Shown piece after piece: positions 5,700 through 11,099 of a DNA stretch of 11,099 bases. The notes under the pieces are model-generated. The model saw nothing but the letters and a program-made list of their open reading frames with translations, had not been told where the DNA came from and made no database searches. Numbering within the stretch: the stretch's first letter is position 1; every line of letters begins with the position of its first letter. The DNA is from Candidatus Desantisbacteria bacterium CG2_30_40_21 (GTDB taxonomy: Bacteria > UBA9089 > CG2-30-40-21), in NCBI GenBank assembly GCA_001873945.1, contig MNYI01000192.1, positions 1-11,099 on the forward strand, read 5' to 3'. A program made the translations under genes and the position numbers.

Positions 5700-7130
5700 A
5701 TGAAGAAAGAAAAGGGAAAACTCCAGATAGAGGAGATAATAAGGGAAGAAAGCAATATCTTCTGGTGGCTAAGGCGAGATTTGACTACCTTGAGCGTTGA
5801 AACCTCAGAGGGAATGGAATTATCCCTCACACCTGATCAAAAAGATGAATGGGATAAGAGTATTTATACAGAGATACGGACAATAGCCCGTTTTTTGAAG
5901 ACACACGCTGCTCTCTTACCTTCAGATGATATGACAATGGCGGTAATAGTTTACAAAAAACTGAATAATATCCTCTGGGAGACTAAAGAATCAACCTCCC
6001 AATATGCAGAAGAAAAACTTTCCATTACCGATATTTTGACCAACGAGCAAAAAGCCATTTTATTAGTGCATAACAGAACACCTGTTCTGGATGGATATAA
6101 TCGAAAGGGAGAATCTACTGCTACAGTGCGAGATGAAGCCATTTCTGCCCTGTCAAGGCTTATCACTGTAGAGGATAAAAATGGCTACCACGAGAGGATA
6201 GTAGATATTTTCTTGAATGTGCTTGAAAACAGGGATACAGAAAGATGGAGTACACTGCAATCAGCTATCATGGGACTATGGCCATTTCCTTCGGAACTAA
6301 ACATCCTGATTGAATTACTTTTTTATCCTGCATCAAGTGAGAAAATTTCATATGATGAGTTGGTTATCGCAGAAGCAGCGGCTGTTGCCCTGAAAAATCA
6401 GGCTATATATCTGTCCGGAGGATTAAATGAACATCGTGGACACATTGAAAATATTCTTAATTTAGTATCTCAGGAATACCTTAGAAAGAAACGAGTATTA
6501 GAAAAAAATCTGATCAAAAATAAAGACATCTTAGAATCTATAACAATAATTTGCCACAGTCTGGATAGATGTTTGAAGGAAATTGAACAAGTCAAGATTC
6601 AGGAAGAAAAAGAGAGATCCAAAAAGATAGAAAAGAAGAAGATTGAAATTCAAAATCCAATTGAAATACTTATAGATAAAGAGGCGTTAATCTTTATCTC
6701 CTTGCTCAAAGACAACAAAAAGGAGTTTGTGGAATATTTTCTAAACGACCCGCGCCATTTTGAGATACATCTTAGTTATGTGCAAAGATGTATCGAAATA
6801 ATAAGCAATGCAATGAATGAAACAAATGAACTCCAAATGTGGCTAACTAACCATCCCATTAAAAAGGGAGAGATGCTCAGTTTCTTCAAAAAAATGGAGG
6901 ACGAACTAAACCACAAACTTAAATATAAACTCAGTTGTTCCCATCCCTTGAAGAAGATAAAAGAAGGGATTGAAATAGCCAAATGCCCTGTTTGTGGGAT
7001 GGATGTAAATACAGAGAAGACAGAACAGATGGTAAGATATGAAGGAATAATTTATTATTTTTGCGATGATCGATGTAAAACAGTGTTTGAAGAAGAACCT
7101 GCAGGGTATCAGCAGATACTGGGGGGGTAA
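5700..7130 (+). CDS. Helical protein of unknown function with C-terminal YHS domain
   Basis: I chose the ATG at 5700 with a weak AGAGGA just before it. A TTG at 5670, overlapping the end of the previous gene, is the alternative. The 476-residue product is charged and largely helical, with a HEAT-like turn around VRDEAISALSRL (about residues 141-152), a strongly charged coiled-coil region (about 294-320) and no membrane segment. Only the end is recognisable: AKCPVCGMDV...YEGIIYYFCDDRCKTVFEEEPAGYQ, a YHS domain with Cys429, Cys432, Cys455 and Cys459. YHS domains bind metals and occur in copper/heavy-metal ATPases and as small stand-alone proteins. Here the domain is attached to a large unknown body. 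The last gene of the operon, it may deliver or sense a metal for the upstream iron-sulphur protein (inference). Confidence 0.75.
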   Translation: MKKEKGKLQIEEIIREESNIFWWLRRDLTTLSVETSEGMELSLTPDQKDEWDKSIYTEIRTIARFLKTHAALLPSDDMTMAVIVYKKLNNILWETKESTSQYAEEKLSITDILTNEQKAILLVHNRTPVLDGYNRKGESTATVRDEAISALSRLITVEDKNGYHERIVDIFLNVLENRDTERWSTLQSAIMGLWPFPSELNILIELLFYPASSEKISYDELVIAEAAAVALKNQAIYLSGGLNEHRGHIENILNLVSQEYLRKKRVLEKNLIKNKDILESITIICHSLDRCLKEIEQVKIQEEKERSKKIEKKKIEIQNPIEILIDKEALIFISLLKDNKKEFVEYFLNDPRHFEIHLSYVQRCIEIISNAMNETNELQMWLTNHPIKKGEMLSFFKKMEDELNHKLKYKLSCSHPLKKIKEGIEIAKCPVCGMDVNTEKTEQMVRYEGIIYYFCDDRCKTVFEEEPAGYQQILGG

Positions 7131-7159
7131 AGAGATCTGGTAAGCATTCAACTATCATC

Positions 7160-7355
7160 GTAACTACTCAGCTATCAAGAGATAACTTGCGAAAATCGCA
7201 AAAAAACGCGAAAAATTCTGATTCACAAATTCCTTCTGATTATTAATTTTTGCGGTTTTTCGCGTATTTCGTAGTTTTTCCCGTCCAATATAACTACAAG
7301 TAGTTACTGTATACCTTTGTATCTCCGTGGTAAATTCCTTTACCTGAGTAGTTAC
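7160..7355. mobile_element. GTAACTACTCAG element, complete copy with different core
   Basis: Perfect inverted ends GTAACTACTCAG (7160-7171) and CTGAGTAGTTAC (7344-7355) bound 196 bp; complementarity extends two more bases outward on each side. The inner right end (7323-7355) matches the right-end copy of the window over 33 bases. The core differs: an imperfect hairpin of 'gcgaaaa' units (about 7187-7276), then the palindrome TAACTAC-AA-GTAGTTA (7291-7306). The 7131-7159 spacer holds nothing I recognise. No clear target-site duplication is visible. The right end abuts the cas2 relic. Confidence 0.75.
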
Positions 7356-7357
7356 GA

Positions 7358-7570
7358 ATAAACAAAATTAGTGTGCGGTTTGCCCTGAAGATAGCTGATA
7401 CTTTGCTTGACTTTGGCACAAGAATAGAGTATAGTGTATTTGAATACATCATGATTCATAATTTGTTCAAAAGTCAGCCGTTTTGTGAACGATTACAACG
7501 AATTTTTTGATAAAGGAATGGAAATATACTGGTAAGTAAGATTGATGATTTGGCGGAAATAGTTCTATAA
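7358..7570 (+). pseudogene. cas2: Decayed 3' part of a CRISPR-associated cas2 gene
   Basis: In the frame of 7373 the sequence reads ISVRFALKIADTLLDFG then TRIEYSVFEY. This fits the Cas2 pattern in which a helix with 'R..kia..L.dyG.RvqySVFE' leads into the second strand. It then reads FKSQPFCERLQRIF to a TGA at 7508. Dropping one T from the run 7503-7508 gives FDKGMEIYW, like the Cas2 'D.v.iY' strand. The original frame resumes from 7532 as VSKIDDLAEIVL to TAA at 7568-7570. The N-terminal strand with the catalytic Asp is missing, replaced by the element end at 7355. Cas2 pairs with Cas1 in spacer acquisition; no cas1 or CRISPR array is in the window. This rests on pattern recognition. Confidence 0.55.
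7407..7435 (+). promoter_or_regulatory. Possible promoter inside the cas2 relic
   Basis: TTGACT (7407-7412), a 17-base spacer and TATAGT (7430-7435) fit a sigma70 promoter. It would start transcription about 150 bases before mntA. The bases also encode conserved Cas2-like residues, so the match could be chance. Confidence 0.3.
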
Positions 7571-7591
7571 CATAGGATGAAAGGAGCAATG

Positions 7592-7897
7592 ATGGAACAA
7601 CACACAATAAAACTTGAAGAGATAAAAAAAGTGCTGAAAGAGAACAAGACTATTTTATCAAACGAGTTTAAGATTAAAGAGATAGGTCTTTTTGGCTCTT
7701 ATTTGAGGGATGAAGCCAAAGAAGATAGCGACATAGATGTACTTGTTGAATTTAATAAGACAGTTGGCTTGCTTGAGTTTATTGCCTTAGAGAATCATTT
7801 AAGTGATACCCTGGGGATTAAAGTAGATCTTGTGATGAAATCTGCATTAAAACCAAGGATTGGAAGACATATTTTAGAAGAGGTGGTTTATCTTTGA
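7592..7897 (+). CDS. mntA: MntA-type minimal nucleotidyltransferase antitoxin
   Basis: Three in-frame ATGs exist (7577, 7589, 7592). AAGGAG at 7581-7586 favours 7592, giving 101 residues. The motif LFGSYLRDEAKEDSDIDVLV has G35-S36 and the acidic pair D47-x-D49, with a third acidic residue D79 in KVDLV, as in MNT-fold nucleotidyltransferases. The length is normal for the family. In type VII systems MntA transfers AMP from ATP to the Tyr of the HepT R-x4-H-x-Y motif and thereby neutralises the toxin. It overlaps hepT by four bases, so the two are probably translationally coupled with the antitoxin made first. Its strand helices are short, and the protein lacks any HEPN part, unlike the fused version at 3231-4097. 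Confidence 0.9.
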   Translation: MEQHTIKLEEIKKVLKENKTILSNEFKIKEIGLFGSYLRDEAKEDSDIDVLVEFNKTVGLLEFIALENHLSDTLGIKVDLVMKSALKPRIGRHILEEVVYL

Positions 7898-8253
7898 AAA
7901 GGAATATTATTGATTATATAGAGGATATTATTGATGCTATGGAGAAGGCAATAAAATTTACTAATGGCATTACACACGAGGATTTTGTCATGGACGACAA
8001 GACTACCTTTGCAGCAGTAAGAGCCTTAGAGATCGTTGGCGAAGCAGTTAAAAATGTACCTCAGGAATTCAGAGAAAGGTATCCGGAAATCCCATGGAGA
8101 AATATGGCAGGTATGAGAGATAAACTTATTCATGACTATTTTGGTGTTGATTTGGATGTGATCTGGAAGGCAATAAAAGAAGAATTGCCTCCACTTAAAC
8201 CTTTGGTACAAAAGGTGCTTGAGGATATAGAGATGAATGAAGGTAGTGAATAA
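7894..8253 (+). CDS. hepT: HepT (DUF86, HEPN) ribonuclease toxin
   Basis: The frame starts at a TTG overlapping the mntA stop (TTGA); a GAGG about ten bases upstream supports it. The 119-residue helical protein ends its conserved region with WRNMAGMRDKLIHDYFGVD, containing R75-x4-H80-x-Y82, the HEPN ribonuclease motif whose Tyr is the adenylylation target. AAVRALEIVGEAVKNVP (40-56) and YPEIPWRNMAG (63-73) are typical DUF86 features. HepT toxins cleave RNA, with mRNA or tRNA reported in studied examples; the target here is unknown. Key residues are intact, and with mntA this forms a complete type VII module. Confidence 0.9.
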   Translation: MKRNIIDYIEDIIDAMEKAIKFTNGITHEDFVMDDKTTFAAVRALEIVGEAVKNVPQEFRERYPEIPWRNMAGMRDKLIHDYFGVDLDVIWKAIKEELPPLKPLVQKVLEDIEMNEGSE

Positions 8254-8343
8254 TACTAAAAAAATTGCTATGGATCAGAAGAAAGCCAATGACTTAAGCA
8301 GGGAAAGAAAGAATATTAAACAGTGTTACTGTCCGTCTTAGGA

Positions 8344-8494
8344 GTCAAGAAAAAATAAGTTGTACACCAAGAGTTACTGAGTTGCTTGGCTGGCAAGGCG
8401 TGAGAAGCGAGCATACTACTGTATGTAAACGACGAACAACGAAGTCAGCCAAGATGTATCGGTGACACGACTGTACAAGTTATTTTTTCTTGAC
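8344..8494. repeat. Long-range hairpin repeat (151 bp) before the tRNA-binding gene
   Basis: The outer arms 8344-8365 and 8473-8494 are complementary at 21 of 22 positions. A second pair, CTTGGCTG (8385-8392) with CAGCCAAG (8446-8453), lies inside, and a small palindrome (CATAC...GTATG, about 8412-8425) sits at the centre. I recognise the 'gcgtgagaagcgagcatactactgtatg' kind of core as a dispersed intergenic repeat, from memory only. The right arm ends five bases before the ribosome site of the next gene, so it could terminate upstream transcription (its right arm contains TTATTTTTT) or fold in the 5' leader. The 8254-8343 stretch before it shows nothing. Confidence 0.7.
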
Positions 8495-8510
8495 GATTAA
8501 GGAGGAAATA

Positions 8511-8831
8511 ATGGTTACATTTGATGATTTCAAGAAAATAGAGATTAGGATTGGAAAAATTATGTCAGCTCAAAGGGTTGAAGGAACGGATAAACTTATG
8601 CAACTTGAGGTTGATATTGGAGAAGAGAGAAGACAAATTGTTGCAGGGATTGCCCATGCTTATACACCTGAAGAAATAATCGGCAAGGAAATACCGGTTT
8701 TGATAAATCTTGAGCCACGAAAACTACGAGGCATTGAAAGTCAAGGTATGATTTTAGCGGCAATAGATGGAGAAATGCCGGTTTTATTGCATCCGGCTAA
8801 AGAAGTTTTACCGGGAAGTATGGTAAGATGA
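8511..8831 (+). CDS. Stand-alone tRNA-binding protein (MetRS beta / Trbp111-like)
   Basis: The ATG at 8511 follows AAGGAGG (8499-8505); the open frame extends back to 8490 without another ribosome site. The 106-residue protein is one OB-fold: FDDFKKIEIRIGKIMSAQRVEGTDKLMQLEVDIG, then RQIVAGIAHAYTPEEIIGK and LEPRKLRGIESQGMILAA. This is the tRNA-binding domain found at the C-terminus of methionyl-tRNA synthetase and as separate Trbp111 or MetG-beta chains, which bind tRNA elbows as dimers. The length fits the stand-alone form. CsaA is a related alternative with a chaperone role, but the MetRS-beta pattern fits better. It heads an operon with lemA (34 bases apart) and phoH2. Confidence 0.85.
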   Translation: MVTFDDFKKIEIRIGKIMSAQRVEGTDKLMQLEVDIGEERRQIVAGIAHAYTPEEIIGKEIPVLINLEPRKLRGIESQGMILAAIDGEMPVLLHPAKEVLPGSMVR

Positions 8832-8865
8832 TTGCATATAAAACAACAATGGAGGTATATTAACA

Positions 8866-9441
8866 ATGAAAAAGGGATGTATAATTACCGCAGGTATATT
8901 AGGTGGACTAACATTAGTTGTGGTTATGCTGGCTGGCTGGCTCATTTCTCACTACAATCAGATGACCATAGCTCATGAGTCTGTCACTTCCTCATGGTCA
9001 CAGGTAGAGAATCAACTCCAACGAAGGAGTGATTTGATACCCAATCTGGTTTCCTCTGCTAAGGGGTACATGAAGCATGAAAAAGAGATATTTACCCATA
9101 TTGCTGATGCCAGGGCAAAACTATCCGGGGCAACAACTATCCCACAAAAGATAGGTGCTTCTGCAGCCTTGGAGGGTGCGTTGTCACGGTTGTTGGTTAT
9201 TGTCGAGCGATACCCTGACTTAAAGGCAAATGAAACCATGGCAAGATTGATGGATGAATTAGCTGGTACGGAAAATAGGCTTAGCGTTGAACGAAGGCGA
9301 TACAATGAAGAGGTTAAGTCGTATAACATGCTGATTAAACGCATCCCGCAACGATTTCTGGCCGGGATTTTTGGTTTTGAAGAAGCCACCTACTTTAAGG
9401 CACAAGAGGCTGCCAAAACTGTGCCAAAGGTAGAATTTTAA
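8866..9441 (+). CDS. lemA: LemA family membrane protein
   Basis: The ATG lies ten bases after GGAGG (8851-8855). The 191-residue protein has one N-terminal membrane helix (about residues 5-28) and then a helical body outside it. LemA hallmarks are SWSQVENQLQRRSDLIPNLV (43-62), a YMKHEKE stretch, RYPDLKAN (115-122), AGTENRLSVERRRYNEEV (133-150) and a final FGFEEATYFKA. The length is normal. The molecular function of LemA is poorly defined; in several bacteria it accompanies TPM-domain or peptidase genes in envelope operons. Here it sits between a tRNA-binding protein and PhoH2, an unusual partner set. Confidence 0.9.
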   Translation: MKKGCIITAGILGGLTLVVVMLAGWLISHYNQMTIAHESVTSSWSQVENQLQRRSDLIPNLVSSAKGYMKHEKEIFTHIADARAKLSGATTIPQKIGASAALEGALSRLLVIVERYPDLKANETMARLMDELAGTENRLSVERRRYNEEVKSYNMLIKRIPQRFLAGIFGFEEATYFKAQEAAKTVPKVEF

Positions 9442-9459
9442 GCAATATGGAGGTACAAA

Positions 9460-10782
9460 ATGAAAACATTTGTTCTGGACACCAATGTCTTGCTTTATGA
9501 CCCAAATGCAATATTTGTTTTTGCAGACAACGAAATAGTATTGCCATTATGTGTAATGGAGGAGATAGATGAGCAAAAAAAACGAGTTGATGAGGTTGGC
9601 CGAAATTCCAGATGTATTGCCAGAAGTCTGGATGAATTAAGAAAAGCCAATTCCTTGCTGGATGGGGTAAAATTGGAAAATAACGGATTATTGCGGATAG
9701 AAATATCACCTTCTGCTTTATCCGATGTCTTTCCAACAGGATTGGACCCACAAAAGGTAGATAATCAGATATTGGCATTAGCCCTTCACTTGAAAAATAT
9801 CAAAAATAATCCGGTTATCCTTGTCAGTAAAGACATCACCATGAGAATAAAAGCAGATGCCCTTGGGTTATTGTGTCAAGATTATGAACGGCATAAGGTT
9901 GATGTTGATAATTTCTATACAGGGGCTGCTGTTCTGGAAACAGACACAGAGAGAATAAACAACTTTTATACTGAAGGTCGTCTAATAGCGGAAGATACTT
10001 CCTTTGAATTTGAACCAAATCAAAATATTACTATTGTTGACAGGCTTAATCCATCGCACTCTGGACTTGGTCGTTACAATTCTTCCGAAAAGGCAATTCT
10101 TCCACTTAAATCAACTAATGTCAACCTCTGGGGAATAAAAGCACGGAATAGGGAGCAACAGTTTGCAATAGATATGCTTTTAGACGATAGCCTGCAGATT
10201 GTAACATTAATTGGTATTGCCGGAACAGGGAAGACCCTGCTTGCCCTTGCCGCAGGATTGACAAAAGTGATTAAAAATGAGCAATACCATAAACTTCTAA
10301 TAACCAGACCAATCATTCCTGTTGGTAAGGATATTGGTTTTTTGCCTGGTGATGTAGAGGCAAAGCTCATGCCAAGGATGCAGCCCATATCGGATAATTT
10401 AGCATATCTCTTTTCACTACAGCACGAGGAACGATTTTCAAATATAAGTCTAGAATCCTTGATTGACGATAAAATAATTGAGTTAGAGGCTCTTTCCTAC
10501 ATACGGGGCAGGTCAATTCCCAATCAATTTATCATTGTTGATGAGGCACAAAATCTAACCCCACATGAGATAAAAACAATTATTACCCGGGCAGGAAATG
10601 GTACCAAAATAGTTATTACTGGTGATCATTATCAGATCGATAACCCATACCTTGATTCATGTAGCAATGGTTTAACCTATCTGGTAGAAAGGTTCAAAGG
10701 GGCAGATATTTTTGGACATATAACCCTTATTAAGGGTGAAAGATCACCTCTGGCAGAGCTGGCTGCAGAATTGTTGGATTAA
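9460..10782 (+). CDS. phoH2: PhoH2: PIN ribonuclease domain fused to PhoH ATPase
   Basis: GGAGG (9449-9453) sits six bases before the ATG. The first ~140 residues of this 440-residue protein are a PIN domain: FVLDTNVLL with D7, an acidic residue in VMEEIDEQKK (about 34-40), D101 in KVDNQILALAL and D125 in LVSKDITMRI. The C-terminal ~215 residues are the PhoH ATPase: Walker A GIAGTGKT (252-259), TRPIIPVGKDIGFLPGD (282-298), Walker B FIIVDEAQN (357-365) and VITGDHYQID (385-394). PhoH2 proteins are described as RNA-unwinding, RNA-cleaving enzymes, in mycobacteria as part of a toxin-antitoxin-like pair. All motifs are intact and the length is standard. The gene lies 18 bases after lemA and is probably last in the operon. 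Confidence 0.93.
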   Translation: MKTFVLDTNVLLYDPNAIFVFADNEIVLPLCVMEEIDEQKKRVDEVGRNSRCIARSLDELRKANSLLDGVKLENNGLLRIEISPSALSDVFPTGLDPQKVDNQILALALHLKNIKNNPVILVSKDITMRIKADALGLLCQDYERHKVDVDNFYTGAAVLETDTERINNFYTEGRLIAEDTSFEFEPNQNITIVDRLNPSHSGLGRYNSSEKAILPLKSTNVNLWGIKARNREQQFAIDMLLDDSLQIVTLIGIAGTGKTLLALAAGLTKVIKNEQYHKLLITRPIIPVGKDIGFLPGDVEAKLMPRMQPISDNLAYLFSLQHEERFSNISLESLIDDKIIELEALSYIRGRSIPNQFIIVDEAQNLTPHEIKTIITRAGNGTKIVITGDHYQIDNPYLDSCSNGLTYLVERFKGADIFGHITLIKGERSPLAELAAELLD

Positions 10783-10820
10783 TCGTTAAGGTTATTGTAA
10801 CCGTTCACAGCCTATATTTT

Positions 10821-10866
10821 TAACACAGAGGACACAAAGTATTAAGAGGGACACAGAGAAAGAGGA
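10821..10866. repeat. Degenerate 'acacagaggacacaaag' intergenic repeat
   Basis: The bases read 'taacacagaggacacaaag' and then 'gagggacacagagaaagagg', the same direct-repeat style as the 1740-2067 element. No hairpin or gene is seen. The 10783-10820 stretch after phoH2 holds only a weak 5-bp palindrome (10790-10802). Confidence 0.45.
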
Positions 10867-10903
10867 CAATCGGCTTTCATGTAAGATAATTGCTTATTGT
10901 ATG

Positions 10904-11098
10904 GTAACTACTCAGGTAAAGGAATTTACCACGGAGAACACATAAGTTGATAGGTTGATAGGTTGATGAGTTTATAGGTTAAAGGAACACAGATTCATAA
11001 TTCATAAACATTTCCTATCAATTCATCCACTTATCAACCCATCAACTATTCAACTTATCAACTTTTTGTGTCTTCATGCCTTTGTGGTGAGTAGTTAC
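10904..11098 (+). mobile_element. MITE-like element, right copy, complete
   Basis: This copy spans from GTAACTACTCAG (10904-10915) to TGAGTAGTTAC (11088-11098), 195 bp, with inverted ends matching over 11 bases. From 10904 to 11068 it is the inverse complement of window positions 1-189, apart from two substitutions and three fewer 8-bp units. The body pairs with itself through 'gttgatagg' and 'cctatcaat' type runs. The ends match the copy at 7160-7355, but the core does not. The window stops one base after it, so a target duplication cannot be judged. Confidence 0.8.
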
Positions 11099-11099
11099 A

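Noticed and set aside
7358..7570. A small intact gene in the gap before mntA
   Set aside because: The only plausible frame is interrupted by TGA and TAA, lacks a start with a ribosome site, and is open backwards into the element; a relic fits better.
9395..9778. 127-codon minus-strand open frame, and similar minus-strand frames at 9012-9389, 10074-10388 and 5486-5830
   Set aside because: They lie opposite well-supported genes (phoH2, lemA, DUF362/YHS), lack ribosome sites and show no recognisable motif.
10790..10802. Terminator after phoH2 (GGTTA-TTG-TAACC)
   Set aside because: The stem is only five base pairs with no following T-run.

Overview
The window is AT-rich bacterial DNA. It has short Shine-Dalgarno-led operons, sigma70-type promoters, and intergenic spaces filled with several families of palindromic repeats (sequences of the 'accacgaaggcacaaagacacaaa' type, long hairpins and MITE-like elements). 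I associate this intergenic style, a lone Flp-type pilin and paired MNT/HepT genes with uncultivated candidate-phylum bacteria from groundwater or sediment. No rRNA or tRNA is present, so taxonomy stays an inference. The two ends carry the same repeat in inverted orientation. That is a common place for a short-read assembly to break, so the window may be a complete metagenomic contig.

Layout. Positions 1-189 are a truncated copy of a ~195 bp element with GTAACTACTCAG terminal inverted repeats (TIRs). Positions 236-1191 hold a broken gene: a Rossmann-type nucleotide-binding domain joined to an HD-GYP cyclic-di-GMP phosphodiesterase, disrupted by one frameshift and one in-frame TAA. Positions 1218-1414 are a second palindromic element with its own 14 bp TIRs and a nested hairpin. 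A clear promoter then leads into a Flp-type pilin (1501-1728). A third, degenerate element (about 1740-2067) separates the pilin from a convergent minus-strand gene (1962-3083). That gene encodes an exported protein with NlpC/P60-like Cys/His features, and its last ~34 residues are encoded by the repeat.

From a strong promoter at 3164-3192 a plus-strand operon runs to 7130. It encodes a single-chain fusion of an MNT nucleotidyltransferase with a HepT/HEPN ribonuclease, a small exported and C-terminally anchored Ig/OmpL47-like protein, a DUF362 protein with two [4Fe-4S] ferredoxin motifs, and a 476-residue protein ending in a YHS metal-binding domain. Another GTAACTACTCAG element (7160-7355) abuts what looks like the decayed 3' part of a cas2 gene (7358-7570), with no other CRISPR component visible. 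A conventional two-gene type VII toxin-antitoxin pair (mntA-hepT, 7592-8253, 4-nt overlap) follows. After a ~150 bp hairpin repeat comes a second operon: a stand-alone MetRS-beta/Trbp111-like tRNA-binding protein, LemA, and a PIN-PhoH ATPase (PhoH2). The window ends in the inverted partner of its first repeat.

The most notable points are these: fused and split forms of the same MNT-HEPN toxin-antitoxin architecture within 5 kb; the cas2 relic next to an element end; a modular element family with shared ends and different cores; and a protein whose C-terminus has been taken over by one of these elements. Ribonuclease-type modules recur (two HEPN domains and one PIN domain), so this looks like an accessory, rearrangement-prone stretch.
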